Shown piece after piece: positions 50,001 through 60,199 of a stretch of 64,000 nt of DNA. Source of the stretch: Larus michahellis (lineage: Eukaryota > Chordata > Aves > Charadriiformes > Laridae); the NCBI RefSeq assembly GCF_964199755.1, contig NC_133899.1:1798001-1862000 (forward strand), given 5' to 3'. How positions within the stretch are numbered: the first letter of the stretch is position 1; each line of letters begins with the position of its first letter. The notes below the pieces were generated by a model, which was not told the DNA's origin, made no database searches, and saw only the letters and a program-made list of their open reading frames with translations. The position numbers and the translations under genes were made by a program.

Positions 50001-53000
50001 ATAGCAATCAATAAAATCTTATTATATGGAGCTGAGATACATGGATTTGTTGGAGGATTTATGCACTACTTTCAAACCCGGTGCTATTTCATGTCTCAGC
50101 CTTAACCTGTAATTGAAAATAAATCTCCCTGAATACACCAGATTCTAATTTTCTGGATGTATGGGCAAATGTGAATGGAAGCCGGCCCTCCCTCGGGGAG
50201 AAGTCCGCTTTCTGATCGTATCACTCCCCCTGCGCGCACCACTGTATTGCCAGATTCCTCTGGAGAGAGCACCCAGCCCGGCCCTGCCCGGGCAGGAAAA
50301 CACGGGGGCAAACGGGCAGCGCCTGGGCACCGCGCTGCGCGACTCCATCACGCTCCCCAACCCTCCGTCCCGTCCTCAGGCCTCCAAAGCCGCTCGCTGC
50401 CTGACGATCGCTGCCTCCTGGGCAGAGATAACACAATCTGACAGCGCCAGAGGCTGAGCGACGCGAGCATCGCACGGCTGGGACGGGTGAGTAAGGACCA
50501 GGGAGCGGGATGACCAGAGAAGCTGGTGTTTGTCTGCTGCTTCCCTCCAGCTCCCAGGGTTTGCTCGGCGATTGCTCATAGAATCACAGAACATTTTGGG
50601 CTGGAAGGGACCTTTAAAGCTCATCTAGTCCAAGCCCCCTGCCATGAGCAGGCACTTCTTCAACTAGATCCGGCTGCTCAGAGCCCCGTCCAGCCTGGTC
50701 TTGAATGTTTCCAGGGATGGGGCATCTCCCGCCTCTCTGGGCAACCTGGGCCAGGGTTTCACCACCCTCATTGTAAAAAATTTCTTCCTTCTTTATTCCT
50801 TTCTTCCATCCTTCCTGCTCAGCGGCACGTGAACGTGCTCGGAGATTGCCCCTCACCTCGCGGGGCACAGGGCAGCTGAGAAGGTATCGCAGGGGCAGGA
50901 GACAGACGGCCGTAGGCATTTCTCCTTTGGGTTTGTCTCGGCCTCCGAGGGCTCGGTGCCGCTCGGATGTATGACAGCAGGTGGATACCCAGCAGTCTCC
51001 CTGGAAATGGCTGGAGGGGACTTTGATCTAAGCAGCTCTGTCAACAGTGTTAATACAATAAAAATAATCAAATTCACTGAGATGGAAATGAGGGAGATGG
51101 AGAGATAGGCAGACAACGGTGCAAATCAGAGGGAATAAAGAGGACAGGAGAAACATTAAACCACCTGCGCAACGCCACAAGTTCAGATGCGTTTCAAAAG
51201 AGCCGCGATCTTGAATTCATCAAAAAGTAACTGCGGCATCATGCCTTTTTATCTGTTTTTTTTTTTTTTTTTCCCCCAGAACACAGAGATACACGTACTC
51301 GTTCCCTCTCTAAGTGGAGGCGCAGACCGGGCACGTTCGCAGAGGGATGCCCTGGCTTCCCGCATGGTGCGCACACGGTGTTTGCCTCTCGTCCTGGGGG
51401 GAGGAAACACAGGTTTGCAGTTGCTGCACTAAATGCCTGGTCTTTCCAAGATTTCCCTAGAAACCAAGCAGGGCAGGGACACCTCCCACCAGCCCAGGTT
51501 GCTCCAAGCCCCGTCCAACCTGGCCTTGAACCCCTCCAGGGATGGGGCAGCCACAGCTTCTCTGGGCAACCTGGGCCAGGGGCTCGCCGCCCTCAGAGTG
51601 ACAAATTTCTTCCTGATATCTAATCTAAATCCACCCTCTTCAAGACTGAAGCCATCACCCCTCGTCCTATCACTCCGTGCCCTTGTAAAACGTCCCTCCC
51701 CATCTTTCCTGTAGGCCCCCTTCAGACACTGGAAGGCTGCTATAAGGTCTCCCCGGAGCCTTCTCTTCTCCGTCTGCTTCAGGTGTCCTGTAGGTCCCTT
51801 GGTCCGGCAGCGAGAGGAACGCTAGCTAGTACAGAGTCAGAAATGCCATCGCCTGGGTTTCGGGAGCACCGTACACCGACCTAGGCGACCTGCAAATGGC
51901 AGATACAGCAGATTCTATCCCGGCAGTGGCCAGGCTTTGCCTCTTTGGGATTCTGCCAGTGTGGTCTCCACTCCAAAGTTACCCGCCGCTGCTTAATGGG
52001 GGTAATTCACCCTCCGGATCCCAGTCGCTATGACGGAACACAACCTCCTCAAATCCCAGAAGTGTTTTTTGACCACCACGGGGACATTCGCCGCCTCCGA
52101 GTGATCTCCAAAGGCTGTCATCACGGCGGGGGCAGGCAGGGCGAGCACAGGGTGACGGGGTTCGCTCACGGCACCGCCGGCTAAATGAAACTTTGGAAAA
52201 AAATCGCCCCATCGACCCAATATCCACAAGAGAGGGAGCAAGCGGTCAGGAGAGGAACGAAAGGAAAGAAAGGCAAAGAGTTGGGGAACAGGATGGGGAA
52301 GGGAGTTAAAAGCCCACCGTCCTCCCTAGGCAGCTGCTGGGGACATGGGGGAGGCAGCCTGGCAGGGGGTCTGCCGCTGGAGGGGTCGTCCAGGCAGCCC
52401 CCGACCCAGCCCGGATCCCCCACGCCTGTCTCCGCTCCCCCCTCCCTTATTCCTAGCTCTGAGCTTTGCTCAGCTAGTGAAAGGGTTAAGTTTAATTTAT
52501 ACTGATTTCTATTTAATATCATTCTCTCCCCGTAGGAGCCGGCAGCTGTGAGCTGATTGTACTCTCTCATTATGCAGTCTGTATCACTAATGGCCTGTGA
52601 CAAAGGCATGCCATCTTCCCGGCCTTACCCCCGAGAGCCAATTAAACACACATACTCCCTTCCTGTTTGCAGCGCATTACAATGAAATTAAACTGAATTT
52701 CAAAATCATTTTCTCCTAAAGACATCTCTTTGCAATAATTAATGCACGCTATTCCTTTGCATCTGAAATATTCATCAGGAGTGTCGACTAAAAAAAAAAA
52801 AAATTTTTTTAAAGCTGATTGCCCCGCACCCTGCACGTCGCCCGATGATGCTCCAGTCCCAGCCCGCGGTGCCCGCCCGGGATGGGGACCCGCGGTGACA
52901 CTGCCGGCAGGGCAGCTCCACGTCTGCTTGGGGCTAACAACAACAATAAATCACAGCTTCTTCAAGAACCGTAAATAAATAAGATTACACAGAAGGCATC

Positions 53001-54718
53001 AGAAAGCCAGCCTGACTCCTGACTCGACGGCACCGCTGACACACAAGTAAAAGAGGGGCACGGGGAAGCCAGAGCTGCGCGTATGTCAAGGTTAGGCAGA
53101 AATGAGCCATCCCGCCCTTCTGCACCGGTCAGATTAACTGGTGGTCAGGCTCGGTGCTGGCAGACAAACACGCTGCCTGTATCTACCCCACTGCCCAAAC
53201 GGCTCCCGGCCGGCGGCAGGAAGGTGGGCACCCGAGATACCAACCGGCAGCGGGGGCAGAGCCTGCCAACCCGTCCCGCGGCCGGTTTAGTATTTAATTT
53301 AAATTGCAGAACGGCGCCGGGGGACAGGGGGACAGGAACCTCCGCCTGGGGAGGTCTCTGACCATCCGCCACGCGCAGAGCAGGAGGTGTAATTTGAAGC
53401 CCAGAACTTCTTCATGGCCTGTCACATCCATTCCCTTTGGGAAAGGTCTTCAGCCTGGTACCCTCTTGAATTTGTTCTCCCACATGATGGGCAGGATTAG
53501 CCGTAAGAGTTCTCCTCCGAGAACTCACTGTCCCAGCCACGGCAGTTCAGGTAGGGACAGTCCCGATGGCATCCGCTGCTACCACAGGGAAACGGGATCT
53601 TCTCTCTGTTTGCAAATATCTGATAAAACCTACCAAGGCGCACACAGGACCCACGCACAATATGTATTATTATTATTATTAGGGTATTATCTTCTAGTGA
53701 AATGTGATTTGAAAGGAGGAAATACCAGAGGTGTCCCCATCCCTGGAAACACTTTGTGTTTCGGGAACATTTCTCTTAGTTGAAAGGGAAAGGCAAACCC
53801 TGAGAAAAACCCAGAAAAAGAAACATTTCCTTTGCATTTCCACAACGTATCATGGAAAAATAGAATGAGCCTTGGTTTCAAATTAAAAGGCCTCTTTATT
53901 TGCAAGACTCAGACTTTTCACTTTAAAAAAAAATGTTCTGGTAATTTCAAAACCCCTTCCCGAGCCGCTCCCGCACTGAAGACACCCGCTGTGATTTTTC
54001 CCCAGAAAGTTCAGCTTCCCATCAATTAATATTTTCTGGCTGACAACTGCCAGTTCCTTGAAAAGCTGCCACGCAGTGCTGGTGGCCAAGCCCGTGACCC
54101 CGGACCACCCCCGGTGGCCACGCTGCCCGTGCTCACGGCTTCGACCCTACACACCTTCAACACTCCGCCATCACCAGGAGCGCGAACCGCCCTGCGGACA
54201 CCACACCGGCGGCGAGAAGGGAGGCAGGATGGATCCAGCACCTCGGAGCTTAGGCGAGGGTTTTCCACTGACACGGTCCCCGCGTAAATTAAGCTAAATC
54301 CCACCCGTCTGCAAAGTTTAAGTCCCCGGAAAACATCAAGCACCAGTACATTATGCTTACAAGCAAGCAACCCCAGCCATACCCCGTTACTTGGCTAAGT
54401 ACGGCCAACACAAATGAAGTTCCTCCAGCACTTGGAAGCACGTCCAGCCCGTACCCCCAGCCAGGCTGTGACCCCCCATCTCCAACCCCCACCCCCAGCA
54501 GCCGCGGAACCTCGTGAGCCCAACCGGAGCTGCTGCCCCCCTCTCCCCTCGCTGCCCTCTGCCAGCCGCCGCGGGGAAGCCATCGCGGTACCTGTTTTGA
54601 ACCAGCCGTCGGGCGTGAAGGCATCTGCCGTTTCTCTGGGTCTGTTCCAGTACTCGCGGAAGACGGAGGGTCCCTTCACGAGCAGTTCCCCTTCCTGGCC
54701 CTCGAGACCGGGTGTCAC
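22971..54718 (-). CDS. ACSF3: ACSF3, malonyl-CoA synthetase, 3' part (four exons)
   Basis: Four coding exons join in frame: 54718-54592, 27183-27049, 26411-26300 and 23088-22971. They encode the last 163 residues of a protein that is about 576 residues in human. ACSF3 is an acyl-adenylate-forming enzyme of the mitochondrial matrix that activates malonate (and methylmalonate) to the CoA thioester, feeding mitochondrial fatty-acid synthesis and protein malonylation. Family motifs seen are FKTGD (motif A7), [19 protein letters not shown] (A8 hinge and C-terminal domain) and [13 protein letters not shown], whose lysine after MG is the adenylation lysine (A10). The N-terminal mitochondrial presequence and AMP-binding core lie beyond the right edge. 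One intron is 27.4 kb, against about 0.6 and 3.2 kb for the other two. Confidence 0.95.
23089..26299 (-). other. ACSF3: ACSF3 last intron
   Basis: This is a GC-rich intron of 3.2 kb without recognisable coding sequence. Its only notable part is an AT-richer, non-repetitive block at about 25270-25570 with TTAATT, ATTAAATATTTCG and TATTAGTGATG, a candidate regulatory element similar in character to the islands further right. Confidence 0.55.
26300..26411 (-). CDS. ACSF3: ACSF3 exon, third from right in window
   Basis: This 112-nt exon encodes [18 protein letters not shown] through LKDWAR of the C-terminal domain. The acceptor is CTCTGCAG and the donor GTAAGA on the minus strand. The D-V-A-V-I-G-x-P-D segment is the typical C-terminal-domain strand of acyl-CoA synthetases, here with GQRV before the mobile loop. 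Confidence 0.95.
27049..27183 (-). CDS. ACSF3: ACSF3 exon with A8 hinge motif
   Basis: This 135-nt exon begins inside the TGD motif (the Gly codon is split with the upstream exon). It encodes [19 protein letters not shown], then [15 protein letters not shown] and HLLTHPHIT. It carries the hinge about which the C-terminal domain rotates between adenylation and thioesterification. Both splice sites are canonical. Confidence 0.95.
28020..28330. promoter_or_regulatory. Candidate intronic regulatory island
   Basis: Non-repetitive, moderately AT-rich sequence with a GGTAATTAGCC homeodomain-type site near 28034, an AAGATGATTACTCA segment near 28139 and CTTAATGAT near 28290. It has no ORF. It is called only on composition and motif density. 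Confidence 0.25.
28604..28728 (+). mobile_element. CR1 LINE, 3' terminal fragment
   Basis: The last about 125 bp of an avian CR1 element in + orientation. It reads GGTGTCCCTGCCCATGG, GATGATCCTTAAAG and CCTTCCAACCCAAACCATTC and ends in the diagnostic ATTCTATGATACTATG tail. It is 5'-truncated, as is usual for CR1. Confidence 0.9.
30340..31213. repeat. 23-bp minisatellite, about 38 copies
   Basis: A tandem array of 23-bp units of the type AGCATCCCTGCACGGCCATC plus a variable three-base end. Subtypes end CACG, CATG, CTCC or GGCC, and a 22-bp variant with GCAAGCCAGC recurs. Subtypes are arranged in larger repeated blocks, indicating amplification of multi-unit segments. Because 23 is not a multiple of three and the unit lacks stops on the + strand, open frames of 226 and 258 codons with a 23-residue period run through it. 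Confidence 0.95.
32110..32585 (-). mobile_element. Solo LTR of an endogenous retrovirus
   Basis: A 476-bp LTR in minus orientation. It starts TGCCCTGG (32585) and ends CCACAACG (32110), an apparent single change from the expected terminal CA. It is flanked by a perfect 5-bp target duplication GTTCA (32105-32109 and 32586-32590). On the minus strand a TATATAAA box (32385-32378) precedes an ATTAAA poly(A) signal (32261-32256), the normal LTR order. The GTGGTTTAACCCCAGC edge is typical of a common avian LTR family. A 5-bp duplication suggests an ERVL-like group. No internal gag/pol/env sequence is present, so recombination between two LTRs is inferred. Confidence 0.88.
33455..33475. repeat. (TA)n simple repeat beside CR1
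   Basis: An alternating TA run directly abuts the 3' end of the following CR1 fragment, with an A-rich run (33438-33454) before it. Confidence 0.85.
33481..33607 (-). mobile_element. CR1 LINE, 3' terminal fragment
   Basis: A minus-oriented CR1 tail beginning CATAGAATCTTAGAACGG and continuing GGTTGGAAGGGACCTTAAAG, ending at about 33607. It is 5'-truncated after roughly 127 bp. Confidence 0.9.
38080..38300. promoter_or_regulatory. Candidate intronic regulatory island
   Basis: An AT-rich, unique-looking block with CCAGTTTATTAGCTGG, AATCATAAATATTTC and TCTATTAAACAAGATTG segments, bordered by GC-rich DNA. No ORF and no repeat match is recognised. Confidence 0.3.
39328..39963 (-). mobile_element. 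CR1 LINE fragment with reverse-transcriptase C-terminus
   Basis: About 635 bp of CR1 in minus orientation. The 3' end lies at 39328 (GAATCACAGAATGGTAGGGG). Reading inward on the minus strand, it encodes remnants of the ORF2 C-terminal region, with [18 protein letters not shown] and [19 protein letters not shown]. It is very similar to the copies at 61525 and 63459. Frameshifts and truncation make it non-functional. Confidence 0.93.
40050..40260. promoter_or_regulatory. Candidate regulatory island with palindromic homeodomain site
   Basis: An AT-rich, non-repetitive block immediately beyond the CR1 fragment. It carries a perfect inverted repeat GCTAATTA-ACAG-TAATTAGC at 40206-40225, plus AAATGATAGG, GATTTATTGCG and further ATTA cores. 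This arrangement resembles paired homeodomain binding sites. Function is inferred. Confidence 0.35.
43629..44132 (+). mobile_element. CR1 LINE 3' fragment with ORF2 remnant
   Basis: A + oriented CR1 fragment of about 500 bp. It encodes a readable ORF2 C-terminal remnant ([48 protein letters not shown]) ending with a stop near 44000. The 3'UTR follows with a T-rich run and (TG)n, then GGTTGGACTCGATGATCTC and ATTCTATGATTCTATGATT. The remaining open frame suggests a younger copy of a different CR1 subfamily from that at 39328. Confidence 0.93.
45340..45560. promoter_or_regulatory. Candidate intronic regulatory island
   Basis: A unique AT-rich block with CATTATTAAATAAAGC, CCTTAAATTGTTTGC and CCATTAGTCGTAAGTAAATA. 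There is no ORF and no known repeat signature. It is a candidate conserved element by composition only. Confidence 0.25.
46609..47008 (-). mobile_element. CR1 LINE fragment
   Basis: About 400 bp of minus-oriented CR1 beginning CATAGAATCACAGAATGG, with GGTTGGAAGGGACCTTAAAG, AACCTGGCCTTGAACCCC and TCTCCAGGCTGAACAACC. It represents the 3' end and the last part of ORF2. Confidence 0.93.
48640..48840. promoter_or_regulatory. Candidate intronic regulatory island
   Basis: An AT-rich block with CATTATAATTAAGGAATCG, TTTGCATTAACTGG and GGATGCTAATGAGATGCAT. The last combines a homeodomain core with POU/octamer-like ATGCAT. It is non-coding and unique-looking. Confidence 0.3.
50577..50790 (-). mobile_element. 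CR1 LINE, 3' fragment
   Basis: About 215 bp of minus-oriented CR1, starting CATAGAATCACAGAACATT and ending near TTGTAAAAAATTTCTTCC. It is more diverged than the neighbouring copies. Confidence 0.9.
51470..51771 (-). mobile_element. CR1 LINE, internal fragment
   Basis: Minus-oriented CR1 sequence (GGTTGCTCCAAGCCCCGTCC to GGAGCCTTCTCTTCTCC) that lacks the terminal ATTCTATG tail, so it is truncated or diverged at both ends. It closely matches the inner part of the copy at 46609. Confidence 0.88.
52450..52790. promoter_or_regulatory. Candidate intronic regulatory island
   Basis: About 340 bp of AT-rich, non-repetitive DNA with many short AT-rich motifs: GTTTAATTTATACTG, CACTAATGGCC, CCAATTAAACACAC, GCAATAATTAATGCACG and CTTTGCATCTGAAATATTC. 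It ends at an A13 run. This is the largest island of this kind in the long intron. Confidence 0.35.
54592..54718 (-). CDS. ACSF3: ACSF3 exon, most upstream in window
   Basis: This 127-nt exon encodes [18 protein letters not shown], then [16 protein letters not shown] and TPDGWFKT, ending one base into the Gly codon of the TGD motif. It covers the GEL strand and the A7 motif entry of the adenylation domain. The acceptor is TGTCCTAG and the donor GTACCG on the minus strand. Phase and residues join exactly to the exon at 27183-27049. Confidence 0.95.
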
Positions 54719-54970
54719 CTAGGACAAGCACACAGTGAATGCATCCTGGGGAGCAGCTGCATCGCCTCCGCCGCCTGTCCCCCAGCGGTGGGGGACAAGT
54801 GGGACCCATGTGTGTGCCTTGTGCCCTCCCAGCCTTTACCGACCTCCGACGCAGCCCGTCCACCCGCAGGACCTCTTTCCTCAGGTGGAAGGGCTCCCCT
54901 AAGTGCCTTCGATATTCAAAAGCACTGAAAATATACGTCCGTGTTATATGAAAACAAGAACTGCCATCCT

Positions 54971-55052
54971 GGAAGAGGAGGGAGAGGGAGAGGGAGAGGG
55001 AGAGGGAGAGGGAGAGGGAGAGGGAGAGGGAGAGGGAGAGGGAGAGGGAGAG
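54971..55052. repeat. (GGGAGA)n homopurine tract
   Basis: 82 consecutive purines on the + strand, mostly perfect GGGAGA hexamers (about twelve) from 54978. The tract lies some 250 bp upstream, in transcript direction, of the ACSF3 exon at 54718. Such mirror-symmetric purine tracts can form triplex DNA. Confidence 0.95.
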
Positions 55053-57869
55053 CTCTCACATGCACGCAGCTGGACAAGAAATAATTTTTTGGAAAAGTCT
55101 GGTCGTTTCTGACCTCTGGATGGCCTGACGCAGACTGGCTTCACAACACCTCTCCTCACCCTGCTCCCACCACAGCACCCATCACCCTCTGCCAGGGTCA
55201 GGTTCTCTCCCAGGAAACCATTTGGAAACATCCCCCCCCCCCATCATCCAAGGCTGCCCCCGGAGCCTTGGCACAGTCTGGGGTGTGGGATGCTGGGGGG
55301 GCATCAGCAGAGACAGCGTGTCACGCTTTGCAATCTCCAGGCACCCCGACCAGGGCACCCACCCGCTCGAGGAGACCCTCTCCCGCCTCTCTTGGGCCAG
55401 ACTGCCTTTCCCCGTGGTGGAGGCTCTCGGGGGATGGATGAAAACGGGTCACAGATGCTGCGTCCTGAAAGACCCACACATGCCTGACAACTCCGTGTCC
55501 CGTCCCCAGAGCGCTGCTGCCCTCCAGGCCCGTTTATCTTGCCGTGACAGCAGCCAGCTGAAAGGGCGAGCGGAGGGCTCAGCCTTGGAAACGGCAGCCG
55601 CCGGGGACACCGGCCACCAGCGGCACCGCTTGGCACTCGCAGCAACCTGTCGCTGGGCTGGCAGCGGCGGAGCCCTGCCCTCCCCCAGCACCACTGTCCC
55701 GCAGCAGCTGGGAGATCGGATCCCGGTCCGGTGTTGAAGGCAGCACCACCGCTCACCCCAGATGTACTAGACTTGTGGCGTCCTCAGGGACGAGGACCAT
55801 CCTCCTGCCCGCCGCGGCCGGGCGATGCAGGCAGGAGGGCAGCTGCTGCGAGGCCAGGGGAGGCAGGGGACGATGCGCTCCCGTGACTCCGCCACGCTGC
55901 TGTCTGCTCTGTTGACAGAGAGAAAACTTTGCTTTCCAAAACTGTCAATCTAACACTCCTGGGCTGGGTTTTTTTTTTCCTGAGGAGGTGGCAGGAAACA
56001 CCATCTGATTTGTTCTCGGGGACGCGCGGCTCCTTTCAGGCTCGCTGGAAGGCAACGGTTGTAGTGACAACTCGGTACCCTGCAAACATGCGCGGGCAGG
56101 TTTTCTATGGCAACAAAACAAATATCCTGCTGTTATGGAAACTGGAGAATGGCAGGAAGGTCACAGACTTGCCCGACACTGCACGGTATCTCATCTCCCC
56201 TGCACATGCACCGCTCTGTAATTATAAGGACGCGGGCAGGCTAAGAGATGAGGCACTAGAGAAGCGCGAACGTCGCACCGCGCGTGGCACTGCGTTAACC
56301 TACAGCCCTTTGCAGGGAAGACGCGCAAAGCCAGTGCTGGGACGGAATATCACGACGAGCTGCGCTTGTACACGTCGCTCCGTCCCTTGGCAGAGAACAT
56401 CCCGGTAACAGGAACTCCCAGCCACTTTGTACCTGAGCTGCCGCAACACGCATGAGATGATAGATACATCTGGGACCCCGAAAGTCAGCAATGCCAGAAA
56501 GGCAGCCGCGAGGGAAAGCGGTAAGAGCAGAAGTGGAGAGGCGGGCAGAACCCCAGAGCAGGGCAGGCTCTGCGCAGCCTTCGATGGAAACGAAGCTTCT
56601 CTAAAGGAAACTGCTTAGAAACCTGCTTTTAAGGCACACTTCTTGTTTTAAGTCATTTCTTCCTGATGTCCTGTCTTGGAGGACGAGGTGACCTGGGGCA
56701 CAGCCCAGGCACTTCTACAGAGCCACCTAAATGCCTCCATGTGTCACGGGCTGGGCTGAGCCCCGGAGCCCTGGCTGTGCATCACCTCCGCTGCCTGGAA
56801 GATGCCGCAGGAGAAAAAGATCCTTAATGCTGATGAGGGGAGTTTAGCCGAACGATAGCAAGGCGAGGACGGTGCTGGGTGAGTTCTCCCCTGGGGATCT
56901 GAAAGAAGGAGCCTGAGGACCAGACTACCCACAAGCAGGACAGCACAGAGGAACCCGGGATCCGGGAGAGCCAAGCACCGAACCTCCAAACCTGCAGCAG
57001 CAAAAGGGCAAGAGGCACAAAGCCTGAGCGGACAAGAGTGGCAGGGACGTGGCGGGTGATGCAGAGGGACCAGCAAGGCAGGGTTTCAGTGCTGTCACAT
57101 GCAGCGGTGTAATTTTACGACACAGCTCCTTCTTCTCACTCCTTTTCCTGCTGTGGCGTCACAAAAAAAACAAGCAACGTCCTTGTGCACCTCAGTCCCC
57201 GCAGTGTTCCCAGTTCCAGTTCCACCCATTGGGCAGTGCAGCCCTTACAGCCCTGCCCGCGACACCTCTCCTCCCGGGGGGCAACTCCGGCCCGCTCACC
57301 TGCCATCCCATCCGCCCCATCTCAGTACACGTAACAGACTATTGAAATCACATTACAGGCTTTTTAATTACTAGCGTGAGCCTCCGAGGCCAATCCCTTC
57401 ATCCATCGGGCTGCCTCCGACTCCCCCGAAAGGGCTGAGGAGGGGGTGGCGGGGGTACGGACGGCGAGGAGCTGTGCTCAGCTGCCTGAGCTTCGTCCAC
57501 AGGTCCTGCCAGACTCCTGTCTTCTGCTCGGCAGCGCCGAACGCAACAAGGGGTGTAAATCTGGCTACTACGAACGTCTTCGATCCCAGCCCGCCCGGCT
57601 GAGCCCTGCCCTGCGCAGGCGCTGCCCGCTGCCAGCCGTGCCGGGTACTGCCCTACCTGCGCCACCCGCGCCGTGCCCCGGCGCAGCGCGGCAGAAGCTG
57701 CCCCGGGGGCCAATCCTGCGCGCTGTTTACCTGCGCGCTGCCATGTCTTGCTGCGAATCCAGCCTTGAACCAGCTCCAAATTTCTTGTCATATCAACGCA
57801 AATTTTGGCAGCGGCTCAACCCACGTCTTATCTCGAGCAGAGCTCCTTGGCAGCAGGCACCTCCCTGTT

Positions 57870-58540
57870 GTGTAATTTAATGATGTTATGGCTGGCTTGC
57901 AAACAGTAAAACAGAAAGGCCGTGACGTTATCTTAATAGGATTTTGCTTGCTGAACTCCGAATGTCACTGGCACTGCTCCCCAGCGCAGCAGAGGGGACA
58001 CAAACCACCCCAGCGCCAGCAGCTTCTGCTGCTCGCAAAGAGCATAAATTAAAATTCAAGGTTCAAGGCATTTGTCTCCGACAATCCCTCGCATCTGATC
58101 CCCGCTAAAATCCCACATCCCCCCAGCTAGCTGGCTGCTAACCCACTTTGAAAGCGGGGTTTTTGTGGCAGCAGCGTGTTTGGTTCTTTCCTCCGTCACA
58201 TCTCAGCGGCCCCCGTTGTTGATACGCTGGATCGACGCTGCAAGCAGCTGCTGAAAGCATCAGATCGCTAATTGCACAGATATCCTCCTCTCCTAGTGCC
58301 ATATTTTGATGCACGTTTCAGCTGCTTTAATGCATTCGAGCAACTTTAACGCCCCGGCACAGCGTGCCCCCGAAGGTTGCTGTTTGATAGCTTTCTGCTG
58401 TAAAACCGATGCGGCGAGTTGAGCTGGGCCAGCCGGCACGCTAGATAAGATTACATTTTCCACGCATGAAAATAAAAGGTTGTAATAAATCCTTTGAAGG
58501 GCTAAATCTGGGTGATTATAAAATGCATATTTTCCCTGCT
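57870..58540. promoter_or_regulatory. Candidate intronic regulatory region
   Basis: An extended AT-richer region without repeats or ORFs. It includes GTAATTTAATGATGTTATGG, GCTAATTGCACAGATATCC, TGCTTTAATGCATTCGAGC and CATGAAAATAAAAGG. Motif density is similar to the other islands; conservation is untested. Confidence 0.25.
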
Positions 58541-60199
58541 TCCATTTTACCTCTTTATTAGGAGGAAGCGAGGACGGTTTGTAAATAGCTGGGAATCCCC
58601 GCTTGGCACGCGGCCCTGGGATTTGTTCAAAGTGGCCATTTGTTTTCTTGCGGTCTCTGATACAGGCTGCCCCGCGCTCCTCCGGGAACTGCGGGAGAGG
58701 AGCTTGTAATGGACTTTAATGGAATTAGGGTCTTTTATGGAGGTAGGCTCAGAGCGGCATCTCTTTCGCTGGGAAGCAGAGGAGGCATAGCGGATTCCTA
58801 AGCGGAAACATGTGGAAGACACGGAGTGAAAGCTGGAAGGCGAGGCTTGTAAGGGGAGGTAATAACGCGTTATTGGGCTGATAGGATTGGGAGGAAGACA
58901 GACAAGCTTTTAGGGAAAAAAAAAAAAAAACAAAAAAAACCACACACACACCTTCTTCAGGTTGCAAACAGTAGGTTTCAGGGGGACACATTTAACTTCT
59001 ACCAACCCCCTCCTTCCTCCTGACCCCCCAAAAAATAATAATCTGAAGCTCTTCCCTGGGTGAGTACCCAAGGCTGCGGATCAGAGCATTTCTCTCGGGA
59101 GGGACCTTAAAAGGGACCGTGCAACTCCCGTGCCCCAGAAGCGCGAGGCAGGACGTTTGCAGACGGTTTTCTGGGATGGGGCGAAGCGGAGCAGTGAGGG
59201 GGGCAGCGCAAGGGCCTGCAGATCTCCCGTCATTTTCCTTTTCCTCTTCCCTACTTCCAGTTCTGCCCCTGGGTCCCCACTCCCTGTCCCACCCTCCCAC
59301 AGGCTGCTTTCCGACTCCTCCGCAGTCCTCCCTCCAGGAAGAACCAGCCAGCCCCACTCCTGCAAGCTCCCACCACCCCGGGCTCGGAGCAGCCCGGCTT
59401 CCTTCACCACGGCTGTTGCCAGAGCCGGAGAGAACAGCCCGGGGCGTCCACAGGCCGGGCACCACGGCTGACGCGACCAAGAGAAGCAAAAGCATTTACG
59501 TTCGTGGGGAGGAAGGAAATGTTTCTGCAGCCCTGCCTCCTCTGCCACGGCCCCACAGCGCTGCTCAGCTTGGAAGTGCTTGGCATTTTTCCCCAACTTG
59601 TAAATAAGTGATTACTGCGATCACAATAATTAAGCAACCCAGCCTTTTAAGTGACTAATAGAAGACAATAATTTATATGTGTGAGGTTTATGGAAGTGAT
59701 GGAGCCCTTTTAGCAGTTCTCGCAGAGCAGTAACTTTTCTCTGGTTTTTTTTTTGTGTTGTTTTTGTTTGTTTGTTTTTGTTGTTTTTTTTTTTTTTTTA
59801 AACATACCAGGAGCACGGAAAATAATATAACGAAGCCTGAAGAACTGCCCCCGCTCCCTCCCTGTAGGGTCGAGCTGTGGAGCACGGATGCCCTGCCACG
59901 CTCGCCACCACGCTGCCGCAGAAGCTTCCCTGCCACCAGCGCCTCCAGACACGCTCCCTGCCCGCGTGAGACCACTCACTCACCCCTTCAAGATTTCGGT
60001 GGCCCGGAGAGCGCTGCGATACAGCAAAGCCTTGCCACAACACGGCATCCAACAACTCCGCTCCAACTGACCTGGAGAAGGCACGGGAGCTCCAGGCTGT
60101 GCTCAGACCCGGCTCTTCCAGACCATGGGATCACGCTACGTCCAGTCCTGCTGCGGCGGGTGACAAGAGAGATGAGGACATGCTCACCTGCCTCCTAAA

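Larger units (their letters stand above)
27184..54591 (-). other. ACSF3: Long ACSF3 intron (27.4 kb)
   Basis: No ACSF3 exon and no recognisable independent gene was found in this stretch. It contains six or seven CR1 fragments, one solo LTR, a 23-bp minisatellite, A- or T-rich runs (about 34440, 36609, 37698, 42380, 42594, 45227, 49536, 51258, 52791) and several AT-rich candidate regulatory islands, listed separately. Open frames longer than 100 codons lack domain similarity. Confidence 0.7.
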
